Below are positions 9,379-18,365 of a DNA stretch of 64,000 nucleotides, piece after piece. How positions within the stretch are numbered: position 1 is the stretch's first letter; each line of letters starts with the position of its first letter. Made by a program: the position numbers and the translations under genes. This DNA comes from Rhodobacteraceae bacterium HLUCCO18 (lineage in GTDB: Bacteria; Pseudomonadota; Alphaproteobacteria; Rhodobacterales; Rhodobacteraceae). The stretch spans positions 29,912 through 93,911 of the forward strand of contig LJSY01000003.1 in NCBI GenBank assembly GCA_001314805.1. The letters run 5' to 3'. Under the pieces are notes generated by a model. It was not told the origin of the DNA. It ran no database searches and saw only the letters and a program-made list of their open reading frames with translations.

Positions 9379-9516
9379 TCAGGCGCTCAGCGACTTGCGG
9401 CCGCGGGCGCGGCGGGCGTTGAGGATCTTGCGCCCGGCTTTGGTCGCCATGCGCGCACGGAAACCGTGACGGCGCTTGCGCACGAGGTTCGAGGGCTGGA
9501 ATGTCCGCTTCGACAT
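9379..9516 (-). CDS. rpmH: 50S ribosomal protein L34
   Basis: This is a 45-residue L34, a basic protein of the large ribosomal subunit. The translation begins [19 protein letters not shown] and ends GRKSLSA, matching the family along its whole length, with one extra Ser after the Met. It heads the rpmH-rnpA-yidD operon and has a strong promoter 79 bases upstream. Confidence 0.98.
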
Positions 9517-9594
9517 TGGTTCGCTCCGTAGCTCACGGGGGCGGCGCGCGTGCTGCGCGGGTGCCGATCCCGGGGAATCTTCGATGAAGCCCGC

Positions 9595-9623
9595 GATCTA
9601 CGGGCTTGGGCAGGGCATGTCAA
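9595..9623 (-). promoter_or_regulatory. predicted sigma-70 promoter of rpmH-rnpA-yidD
   Basis: On the minus strand a perfect -35 box TTGACA (9618-9623) is followed after exactly 17 bases by TAGATC (9595-9600). The spacing is ideal and the position suits rpmH, giving a leader of roughly 70 bases. The -10 box is only a moderate match to TATAAT. Confidence 0.65.
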
Positions 9624-9996
9624 CAAAGCTGTCGGGCTCAATCGGGGGAATCGACCCGGTCGATGTCGTGCGGGGCGAAAACCGTGGGCAGGCTTGCCGC
9701 GACCTCCGGGCAGCACCAGCCGCCCCTTGGCCCGCCACCGCTCGAGACGCATGTCCGCGCGCGTCCTTGCCGATCCGTCGTAGCGGACGGGCCGCCTCAT
9801 CACGCGGGCGCCAAGCAGAATTCGTTTCATTCCTGCCATCCACACCGGGTCTTTCGGCCCCTTTGTTACGGCAAGGCCCAGGCGCCGTCACGAAAACCGC
9901 GGCCTGCGTCACGTCCCATCACAGCCCCGAGAGACCCCTGTCGCAAATCCGCCCCATGGCGCATGTAATTGCCAACCCAATCGTAAAAGTGCAGCC
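9624..9996. other. intergenic region with no supported gene
   Basis: About 370 bases separate the rpmH promoter from the TVP38 gene. The reading frames here are Arg/Pro-rich and look like shadow frames. No DnaA-box cluster, dnaA gene or RNA gene was seen, although rpmH is next to dnaA in many other bacteria. The upstream signals of the TVP38 gene presumably lie at the right-hand end. Confidence 0.5.
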
Positions 9997-10740
9997 ATGA
10001 CCGACGCCGTGACACGTTCCGACAAGACACCGAGATCGCCGATTGCGCGATACCTGCCGATCCTCGCCATCGCCACCGGTGCGGGCCTCGGCTGGTGGCT
10101 GTTCCGCGATTACCTGAGTTTTTCGGCGCTGGCCGAGAACCGCGAGGCGCTGCTCGCGTTCCGGGACGCCAACTATATCGGCACGGTGCTGGCCTTCGTC
10201 GCCGTCTACGCGCTGATCGTGGCCTTCTCATTGCCGGGCGCAACGATCGCCACTCTCACGGGCGGCTTTCTCTTCGCCACCTTTCCCGGAGCGCTCTTCA
10301 ACATCGCGGCCGCAACGGTCGGGGCCACGGCCATCTTCCTTGCCGCCAAGACGAGCTTCGGCGCGCGTCTCGGTGCGCGGCTGGAAGGCTCCGAGGGGAC
10401 GGTGAAGAAGATCAAGGAGGGGATCGACGACAACCAGTGGTCGATGCTGTTTCTCATCCGCCTCGTGCCGGTCGTGCCGTTCTTCGTGGCCAATCTCGTT
10501 CCCGCCTTCCTCGAGGTGCCGCTGCGCCGCTTCGTGATTTCCACCTTCTTCGGCATCATGCCCGGCGCCGTCGTCTACACCTCCGTGGGCGCGGGGCTGG
10601 GCGAGGTCTTCGCCAGAGGCGAGACCCCGAATCTCGGCATCATCTTCGAGCCGCATATCCTGCTGCCGATCCTCGGCCTCGCCGCGCTGGCCCTTCTGCC
10701 TGTCCTCATCAAGGCCGTCCATGGCAAGCGCGGTCTGTGA
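9997..10740 (+). CDS. TVP38/TMEM64 family membrane protein
   Basis: This 247-residue inner-membrane protein of the SNARE-associated/DedA-like superfamily has about five or six hydrophobic segments. The conserved block FSLPGATIATLTGGFLFA lies near residue 70 and IRLVPVVPFFVANLVPAF near 150, the latter containing the re-entrant-loop signature. Members are thought to affect lipid or small-molecule handling, but the substrate is unknown. It is followed after 50 bases by a flavin disulfide-reductase-like gene, a pairing also seen in other bacteria, so the two may act together. Confidence 0.9.
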   Translation: MTDAVTRSDKTPRSPIARYLPILAIATGAGLGWWLFRDYLSFSALAENREALLAFRDANYIGTVLAFVAVYALIVAFSLPGATIATLTGGFLFATFPGALFNIAAATVGATAIFLAAKTSFGARLGARLEGSEGTVKKIKEGIDDNQWSMLFLIRLVPVVPFFVANLVPAFLEVPLRRFVISTFFGIMPGAVVYTSVGAGLGEVFARGETPNLGIIFEPHILLPILGLAALALLPVLIKAVHGKRGL

Positions 10741-10790
10741 TACCAATGTCCCGCATCGACACCGCCATCCTGCCCGAAAGGCCCGTCGCC

Positions 10791-12206
10791 ATGACCCGCA
10801 TCGAGACCGATATCTGCATCATCGGCGCAGGCTCCGGCGGCCTCTCCGTCGCGGCGGGCGCGGTCCAGATGGGGGCGAAGGTCGTCCTGATCGAAGGGCA
10901 CAAGATGGGCGGCGATTGCCTGAACTACGGTTGCGTCCCGTCCAAGGCGCTTCTGGCGGCGGGTCACAAGGCGCATGACACCGCGCAAGCCGCCTTCGGC
11001 ATTGCAGGCCATCCGCCGGAGCCGGATTTCGCCGCCGCCAAGGACCATGTCGACACTGTCATCGAGACCATCGCCCCGGTCGACAGCGAGGAGCGTTTCG
11101 AGGGTCTCGGTGTTCACGTCATCCGCGAATTCGCGCGCTTCATCTCCGAGACCGAGGTCAAGGCCGGCGCCCATGTCATCAAGGCGCGCCGTTTCGTGAT
11201 CGCGACGGGGTCCCGCCCCTTCGTGCCGCCGATCCCGGGCCTGTCCGACACGCCCCATCACACCAACGAGACGATCTTCGACCTGCGCGAGCGGCCCGAT
11301 CACCTGATCATCGTCGGCGGCGGCCCCATCGGCATGGAAATGGCCCAGGCGCACCGCAGGCTGGGGTCGAAGGTGACCGTGCTGGAAGGCGCAAAGGCGC
11401 TGGGCCGGGACGACCCCGAGGCCGCGGCCCTCCTGCTGGACAAGCTGCGCGGCGAAGGCATCGAGATCGTCGAGGACGCCACGGTCTCCGCCGTATCGGG
11501 GCGCGAGGGCGCCATTTCTATCGAGACCGGGGATGGGCGCAGCTTTGCCGGGTCTCATCTGCTGGTCGCGGTCGGCCGCCGGGTGAATGTCGACCGGCTC
11601 GACCTCGAAAAGGCCGGCGTCGACCACGACCGGCGCGGCGTGACCGTGGACAAGGGCCTGCGGTCGACCAACAAGCGGGTCTATGCCGTGGGCGATGCGG
11701 CGGGGGGCCTGCAATTCACCCATGTCGCGGGCTACCACGCGGGCGTGATCATCCGGCCCATGCTCTTCGGTCTGCCTGGCAAGGCGCGCGCCGATCACAT
11801 CCCGTGGGTCACCTATACCGACCCCGAGCTTGCGCAGGTCGGTCTGACCGAGGCCGAGGCGCGCGAGAAGCACGGCGACAGACTTTTCGTCGCGAAGGCG
11901 GATTTCCGCCATAACGACCGCGCCATCGCCACCGGACAGGCCGAGGGGTTCGCCAAGGTCATGGTGGTGAAAGGCACGCCCGTCGGCGCCACCATCGTTG
12001 GCCCGCAGGCGGGCGAGCTGATCCAGCTCTGGGCGCTTGCCATCGCCAACGGTCTCAAGATGTCGGCCGTCGCGGGCATGGTTGCGCCCTACCCCACGCT
12101 GGGGGAGATTAACAAACGCGCGGCGGGTGCCTATTTCTCGCCCAAGCTGTTCGACAGCCCGCTGGTGAAACGGATCGTACGGCTGGTGCAACGCATGATC
12201 CCCTGA
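10791..12206 (+). CDS. FAD-dependent pyridine nucleotide-disulfide oxidoreductase (MerA/lipoamide dehydrogenase-like)
   Basis: This 471-residue flavoprotein has the class I disulfide reductase layout. The FAD Rossmann motif IIGAGSGGLS lies at 10-19, the redox-active pair in CLNYGCVPSK at C43/C48, the NAD(P) motif IVGGGPIGMEMA near 175, the second FAD motif VYAVGDAAGG near 300, and a C-terminal dimerisation domain. Where lipoamide dehydrogenases have the catalytic His of HPT, this protein reads PYPTLGE with Tyr, and it lacks the C-terminal Cys pair of true mercuric reductase. The substrate is therefore unknown. An ATG at 10746 is possible, but GAAAGG fits the start at 10791. Confidence 0.85.
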   Translation: MTRIETDICIIGAGSGGLSVAAGAVQMGAKVVLIEGHKMGGDCLNYGCVPSKALLAAGHKAHDTAQAAFGIAGHPPEPDFAAAKDHVDTVIETIAPVDSEERFEGLGVHVIREFARFISETEVKAGAHVIKARRFVIATGSRPFVPPIPGLSDTPHHTNETIFDLRERPDHLIIVGGGPIGMEMAQAHRRLGSKVTVLEGAKALGRDDPEAAALLLDKLRGEGIEIVEDATVSAVSGREGAISIETGDGRSFAGSHLLVAVGRRVNVDRLDLEKAGVDHDRRGVTVDKGLRSTNKRVYAVGDAAGGLQFTHVAGYHAGVIIRPMLFGLPGKARADHIPWVTYTDPELAQVGLTEAEAREKHGDRLFVAKADFRHNDRAIATGQAEGFAKVMVVKGTPVGATIVGPQAGELIQLWALAIANGLKMSAVAGMVAPYPTLGEINKRAAGAYFSPKLFDSPLVKRIVRLVQRMIP

Positions 12207-12230
12207 CGCCTCAGGAAAGGCCGAAACGAC

Positions 12231-13628
12231 GTGGTGAACTCCCTCTCAGGGCGCTTTCTGATCCTGACGGTCATCTTCGTGATGCTGGCCGAGGTGTTCA
12301 TTTTCGTCCCTTCCGTCGCGCGTTTCCGCGAGGATTATCTGCTGGCGCGTCTGGAACGCGCGCAGATCGCCTCGCTCGCGCTGCTGGCCTCGGACGGGAT
12401 GATCGACGAAGAGCTCGAATACGAACTTCTGCGCAACGCCGAGGTGCTGAACGTCGTTCTTCTGCGTGACGCCACGCGGCAGCTGATCCTGTCCAGCGGC
12501 GGAATGACCCCGGTCGCCCATAGTTTCGACCTGCGCGACGCGAGCGCATTGAGCCTGATCCGCGATGCGCTGCGACGGCTCGCGACGCCTGAGAACGAGA
12601 CGATCCGCGTCATCGGCCAGCCGGTGAACGAGGCGGGGCTGCTGATCGAGATCACCATGCCGTCGGAACCCTTGCGCATGGCGCTGATCGACTACGGGCT
12701 GCGCATCCTCGCGCTCTCGGCCTTCATCTCGATCATGACCGCGGCGCTTCTTTTCATCTCCGTCCGTTACCTGCTGGTGGTGCCCATCAAGCGTGTCGTG
12801 GGGCACATGACGTCCTACGCCGAAGCGCCGGAAGACGCCTCGCGCATCATCGTGCCGCAGGGCCGCGTGCGCGAGTTGCGCGATGCCGAGAATGCCCTGC
12901 AATCCATGCAGACCCAGCTGACCAATGCGCTCCGCCAGCGCGAGCGCCTCGCCCAGCTGGGCGAGGCCGTGGCCAAGATCAGCCACGACCTGCGCAACAT
13001 CCTGTCGGTCACGACGCTGATGGCCGACCGGCTCGAAGGCTCTGCCGACCCGGCCGTGCAGCGCGCGACGCCCAAGATCCTCGCCTCCCTCACCCGGGCC
13101 GTGAACCTGACCGAGGCCACGCTCGCCTTCGGTCGCGCCGAGGAGCCGCCGCCCAAGCTCGAACGCGTGCGCCTGGCCGACATCGCCGAGGATGTCGTCG
13201 AAAACGAACGCCTGACCTCGGACGGGGAGCCCGACGACGCCTGCATCACCTATACATGCGATGTTCCCGGCGACCTCGTGCTGCGCGCCGATCCCGAGCA
13301 GCTGCACCGCGTCCTGTCGAACCTCGTGCGCAACGCGCGGCAGGCCATCGCGGCCACGGGCAAGCCCGGCAAGATCCGGATCGAGGGACGGGAAAAGGAA
13401 ACCGGGTGGCGGATCGAGGTGTTCGATACCGGGCCCGGTCTTCCGAAAAAGGCGCTCGATCACCTCTTCCAGCCGTTCCACGGCGGCGCGCGCAAGGGAG
13501 GCTCCGGCCTCGGCCTCGCGATCGCGGCGGAGATCGTGCGGGGGCATGGCGGCACGCTCGAACTGGTGCGGACCGGGGCGGAGGGCACGACCTTCGCCAT
13601 CTGCCTGCCGGCAGGTCTCGCCGTCTGA
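12231..13628 (+). CDS. membrane sensor histidine kinase
   Basis: The 465-residue protein has a membrane segment at about 7-28, a periplasmic sensor region at 29-155, a second membrane segment at 156-180 followed by a HAMP-like linker, and a kinase core. His252 in KISHDLRN is the likely phosphorylation site. The ATP-binding domain shows NLVRNARQAI (364-373), DTGPGL (399-404) and GSGLGL (424-429). The start is GTG with AGGAAAGG upstream. No response regulator gene is nearby, so it is an orphan kinase; the sensed signal is unknown. Confidence 0.9.
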   Translation: MVNSLSGRFLILTVIFVMLAEVFIFVPSVARFREDYLLARLERAQIASLALLASDGMIDEELEYELLRNAEVLNVVLLRDATRQLILSSGGMTPVAHSFDLRDASALSLIRDALRRLATPENETIRVIGQPVNEAGLLIEITMPSEPLRMALIDYGLRILALSAFISIMTAALLFISVRYLLVVPIKRVVGHMTSYAEAPEDASRIIVPQGRVRELRDAENALQSMQTQLTNALRQRERLAQLGEAVAKISHDLRNILSVTTLMADRLEGSADPAVQRATPKILASLTRAVNLTEATLAFGRAEEPPPKLERVRLADIAEDVVENERLTSDGEPDDACITYTCDVPGDLVLRADPEQLHRVLSNLVRNARQAIAATGKPGKIRIEGREKETGWRIEVFDTGPGLPKKALDHLFQPFHGGARKGGSGLGLAIAAEIVRGHGGTLELVRTGAEGTTFAICLPAGLAV

Positions 13629-13692
13629 GACGCCTGCGGCACCCGGTTTCCCCTTGCACGGCATGCCCACCGGCGCTAAACCCCGCCCTCAC

Positions 13693-13769
13693 GCACCGGT
13701 AGCTCAGTTGGATAGAGTACTTGACTACGAATCAAGGGGTCGGGGGTTCGAATCCTCCCCGGTGCGCCA
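13693..13769 (+). tRNA. tRNA-Arg(ACG)
   Basis: A complete cloverleaf is visible: acceptor GCACCGG pairing with CCGGTGC, D-arm AGCTCAGTTGGATAGAGT, anticodon arm CTTGA-CTACGAA-TCAAG with anticodon ACG, T-arm GGGGGTTCGAATCCTCC, discriminator G and encoded CCA. Position 34 is A, expected to be edited to inosine for CGN codons. Confidence 0.97.
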
Positions 13770-13781
13770 CTTCCCCTGATC

Positions 13782-13844
13782 TGCGCTATCGCTTCGCTGC
13801 TTGAGCGGGTGTCTTTTGCGCTATCGCCTTCGGCTACTTGAGCG
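13782..13844. repeat. two direct copies of a 26-28 base sequence after tRNA-Arg
   Basis: TGCGCTATCGC and CTTGAGCG bracket both copies (13782-13807 and 13817-13844), which differ only by small changes in the middle. They begin 12 bases after the tRNA. No integrase or second copy of the tRNA 3' end is present, so an attachment-site role is unsupported. From here to the methyltransferase start I see no gene. Confidence 0.6.
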
Positions 13845-14028
13845 CTGCGTGCGGTGTTACGGCAGCGCGCCCGCATTGCGGCTGAAGCGCTCCAGCAAGC
13901 TGTCTGCCCGATCCGTTCGAGAACACTCGCCTCAATATCGTCCAAATCGTTCGCCATAGCGAAACGAACCAGGCGTTTCCGGCTCGGACAGGGCGCGGGG
14001 CGTGCGTCGGATAGATAAGGTGGGACAG

Positions 14029-14640
14029 ATGGTTACGGCAACTCTTGGTCAGGTCCACGAGCGGATCGTGTTCAATCGCCGCGTTTCGGTTCTGGGCGAG
14101 GCGCTGGGCGCGCTTGTCGAACCGGGCGGCGACATTCTCGACGTGGGCACGGGCGACGGGCAGATCGCCAAGCTGATCGCGGCGCAGGCGCCGGATACCA
14201 GTGTCCGCGGCATCGACATCATGGCGCGCCCGACCTCGCATATCCCGGTCGACATCTTCGACGGCGACATCATCCCGCACCCCGACAAGAGCTTCGATGT
14301 CGTCAGCTTCGTCGATGTGCTGCATCACACGGACGATCCGCGCATCCTTCTGAAGGAGGCGGCGCGCGTGGCGCGCAAGGCCGTCATCCTCAAGGACCAT
14401 TTCTCGCAGAACGCCGTCGATCACATGACCTTGCGGTTCATGGACTGGGTCGGAAACGCGCCCCATGGCGTCGTGCTGCCCTACAATTACGGCTCCCGCG
14501 CGGATTGGGAAAACTGGTATGCCGAAGCCGGTCTCGGGATCGAGACGCTCTCGACCGACGTGCCGCTTTACCCGGCGCCCTTTAGCCTGCTGTTCGGGCG
14601 CGGCCTGCACTTCGTGGCCCGTCTCACGCCTCCGGCCTGA
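14029..14640 (+). CDS. class I SAM-dependent methyltransferase
   Basis: This 203-residue cytoplasmic protein carries the SAM-binding glycine motif DVGTGDGQ at 38-45 and the acidic motif GIDI near 65. SFVDVLHHTDDP near 100 is typical of small-molecule methyltransferases of the UbiE/Methyltransf_11 kind. The acceptor is unknown. The ATG at 14029 has AAGG eight bases upstream and is preferred over a GTG at 14002. It converges on the glycosylation genes, which makes a sugar or lipid acceptor possible but unproven. Confidence 0.85.
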   Translation: MVTATLGQVHERIVFNRRVSVLGEALGALVEPGGDILDVGTGDGQIAKLIAAQAPDTSVRGIDIMARPTSHIPVDIFDGDIIPHPDKSFDVVSFVDVLHHTDDPRILLKEAARVARKAVILKDHFSQNAVDHMTLRFMDWVGNAPHGVVLPYNYGSRADWENWYAEAGLGIETLSTDVPLYPAPFSLLFGRGLHFVARLTPPA

Positions 14641-14645
14641 CCGCC

Positions 14646-15050
14646 TCAGGCCTTTGGGCCGAACGCGAGCCTGTCGTTCACCGCGTAGCTGACCAGTGCC
14701 GCCGTTCCGGCCGTGGCGAGGAACAACAACGTGTCGAGCACGAAAACCTGCGTCACGAAGCGCGTCGTCACGGAGGCGACGAGCGCGAGGCTGACCACCT
14801 GCATCGCAGCATAGACGAGGAAGCCGCCCCGGCGCGCCTTCTGGCCGGTGAAGGTGAACCTTGCCTGCACGAAGAAGGCGGCCGGAATGCAGGCCACGTA
14901 AAGCAGGACCGAGGTCGCGAAGGCCGGAAGGCCCGCGGGTCCGACCAGCAGCGCCGTCGCGACCGAGTAGCCGAGCGCAAACGCCCCGCCCACCAGGAGA
15001 AAACGCAGCGGCTTGCCCAGGCGCGTCGACAGGCGGCCCTCGTCGATCAT
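14646..15050 (-). CDS. GtrA family membrane protein
   Basis: This 134-residue protein has four hydrophobic segments and the GtrA-family pattern: FLLVGGAFALGYSV near the N-terminus and F-X-RFTF in the middle (VQARFTFTG). GtrA proteins are thought to flip polyprenyl-phosphate-linked sugars across the inner membrane. Its ATG overlaps the stop of the upstream GT-C-type gene by 4 bases, so the two are coupled. A polyprenyl-phosphate GT2 is encoded divergently next door, completing a flippase, donor synthase and transferase set. Confidence 0.85.
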   Translation of the reverse strand: MIDEGRLSTRLGKPLRFLLVGGAFALGYSVATALLVGPAGLPAFATSVLLYVACIPAAFFVQARFTFTGQKARRGGFLVYAAMQVVSLALVASVTTRFVTQVFVLDTLLFLATAGTAALVSYAVNDRLAFGPKA

Positions 15051-16849
15051 CGTACCACCTCCAGAACGATGATCTCGGGGCCGAAGCCGTCCACGGGCCG
15101 CAAGCCCTCGAGGGTCTCGCCCCGTGCGAAGCCGTTCACGAAGGCCGCGCCGTTGCCATAGTTTCCGTCGGCGCACATCACCACGTAGTCCGGGCGCGAC
15201 CGGTCGACCGCTGCAAGCAAGGCGTCGGCATCCTCGTTCACGAAGGGCAGGATCGCATTGCCGAGCGCCTCCGCGCTGCGATGGTAGGGGACCGAGACCA
15301 TGGTGTGATGCGTCCCGTGGAGGATCGGGGGGGCAAGGCCGGTCGGGGCGAGGATCCGTCCCTCGGGGAGGCTATCGAGGCTCGTGATGATGTCGCCGCG
15401 CCGGCAGCTGTCGCGCTGTCGGTCGGCGGTACTCGACGCATGCGCCGACGAGATGATCGCGTACGCAAGGTGCAGCTGCCCGGGGACGACCGCGCAGGCG
15501 ACGAAACTCACCACCAGAAGCGACCCGATGGGCTGCCGCGCCATGTGCCGGCGCATGTCGAGAAGACTGGCGACGGTGTAGCCCATGAGAACCGGAATGA
15601 CCGGCGCCGCCAGGACGGCCATCCGCACCTGTGCGAAGCTTCCCAGTGTCCCGATCCATGCGAAGACGAGTAGGATCGCGGCGGCGCGGGTCTCGTTGAC
15701 GCCGGCGGCACCCGTTCTCCAGCGCCACAGCGCGACGGCGGTCGCCGCGAATGTCGTGGCGAAGGCGGGCAAGATGTGGCTGAACGCGACGCGGTTGGCG
15801 GTGAAGATGAAGGTCTGCGCCGGGCGTGCCTCGACGATCCAGACGCCGATCATTTCCCGGATCGGATCCGGGAGGTTGCTGTAGGGAAAATTCGGACAGG
15901 CCTGCATGATCCAGACCGCGCCCGCGGCTGCGATGATCGCGACGCCGGCCGACGCGCCGATGCGGACGCCCGGACCGGGCACGCGCGCCGCAACGATGCC
16001 GATCGCCATGGCGGCGAGTGCCGCGAGACCGACCAGCCCGAGGATCGGCGGCCCAAGCTCGTCGCACCGGGCGAGCGTCCACTCGCCGGGGGAGGTCTGC
16101 CCGAGGTGGAGGGGCAAGGCGATGGCGAAAAGCGAAAGCCCGAAGGCCTGAAGCTGCAGCCGCGCAGGGCGGTCTGCCGCGATCACCGCCAGCAAGGCCA
16201 GCACCACGCCGGCCATGGCGATCGGCAGGAGGTTCTCGAGCCCCACGGCAAGCGACAGCGCCGCCGCCGCCCCGCCCGTGATCCCGCGCCGAAGCGCGTC
16301 CCCGTCGATCACGAGCGTGAAGACCACGATGGCGAGCAGAAGGATCTGCAGCCCGTGATGATCGATCTGCATGGGCCCGAAATAATTCGACCCGGTCAGT
16401 CGCCAGAGAACGACGCCGATGATCGCGACCGCCGCGGCTTGCGGCCCGAACAGCCGGCGCGTCATCACCATGGTAAGTGCCAGGAAACATACCATCAGCA
16501 GGCCGGGCCACATGATCAGCGACAACGCCTCGGCCTTGTCGTGGCTCATGAAAAGCGACAGGCCGCCGATCACGCCGGCGATGCCGAGGTCGACGTAGCG
16601 CGACCAGTGCAGCGACAGGCCCTCGGGCGGCAGGACGCGATCGTTGGACATGTCGAACCAGCCCTGACCGTTCAGCCAGTCGCGGACCGACAAGAGCCGC
16701 ATGATGCTGTCATTGTCGCTCGTGGTCATGCGTTCGGCCACGTCGGGGGCGACCAGCGCGCTGCGCAGGAACACCAGCGCCAGCGCAGCGATCAGTGTCA
16801 GCGCCATGACGCGTGTCGCGCCACGCGGCGCTTCTGCCCGGGATTGCAT
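15047..16849 (-). CDS. polytopic GT-C-type glycosyltransferase-like membrane protein
   Basis: This 600-residue protein has about eleven hydrophobic segments and a hydrophilic C-terminal domain of about 130 residues. After the first membrane segment, the loop DNDSIMRLLSVRDWLNGQGW followed by HWSRYVD resembles the acidic first loop of GT-C enzymes (the AglB/STT3/PMT fold), where Asp residues hold a metal ion and the lipid-linked sugar. The ATG at 16849 starts just before the first membrane segment; the frame is open 51 codons further up but looks non-coding there. Together with GtrA and the GT2 it probably transfers a sugar to an envelope acceptor. Confidence 0.75.
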   Translation of the reverse strand: MQSRAEAPRGATRVMALTLIAALALVFLRSALVAPDVAERMTTSDNDSIMRLLSVRDWLNGQGWFDMSNDRVLPPEGLSLHWSRYVDLGIAGVIGGLSLFMSHDKAEALSLIMWPGLLMVCFLALTMVMTRRLFGPQAAAVAIIGVVLWRLTGSNYFGPMQIDHHGLQILLLAIVVFTLVIDGDALRRGITGGAAAALSLAVGLENLLPIAMAGVVLALLAVIAADRPARLQLQAFGLSLFAIALPLHLGQTSPGEWTLARCDELGPPILGLVGLAALAAMAIGIVAARVPGPGVRIGASAGVAIIAAAGAVWIMQACPNFPYSNLPDPIREMIGVWIVEARPAQTFIFTANRVAFSHILPAFATTFAATAVALWRWRTGAAGVNETRAAAILLVFAWIGTLGSFAQVRMAVLAAPVIPVLMGYTVASLLDMRRHMARQPIGSLLVVSFVACAVVPGQLHLAYAIISSAHASSTADRQRDSCRRGDIITSLDSLPEGRILAPTGLAPPILHGTHHTMVSVPYHRSAEALGNAILPFVNEDADALLAAVDRSRPDYVVMCADGNYGNGAAFVNGFARGETLEGLRPVDGFGPEIIVLEVVR

Positions 16850-17084
16850 CAGCGGTTGCCTCGCCTTGTTCGCTTCGTGTTTTGCCCCGAACACCATGCC
16901 AGCGCGACAAAAGCGCGGCGCAATCGCGAAGAAACGGCGGCATCCGGTCCACGGCGCGACCGTTTCGGCGAATTGCACCGGGAACGCCCGCTGATTTCCC
17001 AATTTCCGCCGCCTTTACCCGGTTCTCTCGCGGCCAACCGGCCCTAGCGCCCGGGCAGAGAACGCGCGACAGGAGACTTCCGCG

Positions 17085-18278
17085 ATGACCGAGCTGACCA
17101 TCCTCATGCCTTGCCTCAACGAGGCGGAGACGATCGAGACCTGCATCCGGAAGGCCCGCGGCTACCTGGAACGGAGCGGCATCAGCGGCGAGATCGTGAT
17201 CGCCGACAACGGCTCCACCGATGGCAGCCAGGCGATGGCCGAGGCGCTGGGTGCGCGTGTGGTCGACGTGCCCGTCAAGGGCTATGGCGCGGCGCTCGGC
17301 GCCGGGATCGAGGCGGCGCGCGGCCGCTATGTCATCATGGGCGACAGCGACGACAGCTACGATTTCTCGCGACTCGACGCCTTCGTCGAGAAGCTGCGCG
17401 GCGGTGCCGACCTCGTGATGGGCAACCGCTTCAGGGGCGGCATCGCCCCCAGCGCCATGCCGCCGCTGCACCGCTATCTCGGCAACCCCGTGCTTTCGAC
17501 CATCGGGCGTGTCTTGTTCCGCGCGCCGGTCGGGGATTTCCACTGCGGCCTGCGCGGGTTCTCGCGCCAGGCGATCCTTGGTCTGAAGCTGAACACGCCG
17601 GGCATGGAGTTCGCCTCGGAGATGGTGATCAAGGCCACGATCATGGGGCTGAAGGTCACCGAGGTGCCCACCACGCTCAGCCCCGATGGCCGTTCCCGCC
17701 CGCCGCACCTGCGCAGTTGGCGCGACGGGTGGCTACACCTGAAGCTGCTTCTGACCTTCGCGCCGAACTGGCTCTTCTACTATCCCGGGATGGCGCTTCT
17801 TGCCGTGGGGACGGCGGTGTTCCTCGCCCTTCTGGGCGGGCCCGTCGCGATTGCCGGCGTGACCTTCGACATCGCGTCGCTGATCCTCGCCTCGGCACTC
17901 GTGCTGATCGGGTTTCAGCTTGTCTGCTTCTACGCGCTCGCGCGGCTTCATACGGTGCAGGCGGGTCTCCTGCCCGTCTCGCCGCGGTTCGAGCGAGTGT
18001 CGCAACAGATCACGGTCGACCGCGCCTGCCAGGTCGGCGGCATTCTCGTGTTCGCGGGCATCGCGGCCGCCGTCGGGGCCGTCGTGGTCTGGGGGCAGGC
18101 GGGATGGGGTGATCTGAACCCAAGCGTCATCGCACGCCCGGCGGCCTTTGCCGTGGTCACCGCCGCCCTGGGGGTTCAGGCCATCATGGCCGGGTTCCTC
18201 TGGGGCCTGATCGGTCAGCGCGTGGACGAGCCCGGGCCGCGGATCGCCGGTGCGCGGCCGGCGCCAGCCCGGGCATGA
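17085..18278 (+). CDS. GT2 family polyprenyl-phosphate glycosyltransferase (GtrB/DPM1-like)
   Basis: The 397-residue protein has an N-terminal GT-A domain: MPCLNEAETI at about 8-17, ADNGSTDGS at 40-48, the metal-binding DSDDSYD at 87-93, then MGNRFRGG and DFHCGLRGFSR. It ends with three or four membrane segments at about 235-375. This layout fits enzymes that put a sugar from a nucleotide donor onto undecaprenyl phosphate. It is divergent from the GT-C and GtrA genes with a gap of about 235 bases between start codons. The sugar is not predictable from the sequence. Confidence 0.88.
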   Translation: MTELTILMPCLNEAETIETCIRKARGYLERSGISGEIVIADNGSTDGSQAMAEALGARVVDVPVKGYGAALGAGIEAARGRYVIMGDSDDSYDFSRLDAFVEKLRGGADLVMGNRFRGGIAPSAMPPLHRYLGNPVLSTIGRVLFRAPVGDFHCGLRGFSRQAILGLKLNTPGMEFASEMVIKATIMGLKVTEVPTTLSPDGRSRPPHLRSWRDGWLHLKLLLTFAPNWLFYYPGMALLAVGTAVFLALLGGPVAIAGVTFDIASLILASALVLIGFQLVCFYALARLHTVQAGLLPVSPRFERVSQQITVDRACQVGGILVFAGIAAAVGAVVVWGQAGWGDLNPSVIARPAAFAVVTAALGVQAIMAGFLWGLIGQRVDEPGPRIAGARPAPARA

Positions 18279-18365
18279 GCCGCATCGGGCACGCCGGCCT
18301 CCTCCGCGCGCTTCGCGCCTGACATCCTGCCGCAGCGGCCCGGCGCGACTGCCGCCTGCGTGCAG

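Noticed and set aside
9387-9845. Arg-rich minus-strand frame upstream of and across rpmH
   Set aside because: It overlaps rpmH out of frame, contains the rpmH promoter, and resembles other shadow frames. A chromosome origin here was also considered and dropped, since no dnaA or DnaA-box cluster is visible.
10791-12206. Mercury resistance (merA)
   Set aside because: The protein has the MerA-like redox Cys pair, but lacks the C-terminal Cys pair and a heavy-metal domain, and no merR or merT is near.
13676-13957. Minus-strand open frame ending in a peptide reading GRIRTPDPLIRSQVLYPTEL
   Set aside because: That peptide is the antisense translation of tRNA-Arg, a well-known false protein. The rest of the frame shows no domain.
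13693-14028. Integration site of a mobile island at tRNA-Arg
   Set aside because: There are short direct repeats after the tRNA, but no integrase and no second copy of the tRNA end in the window.
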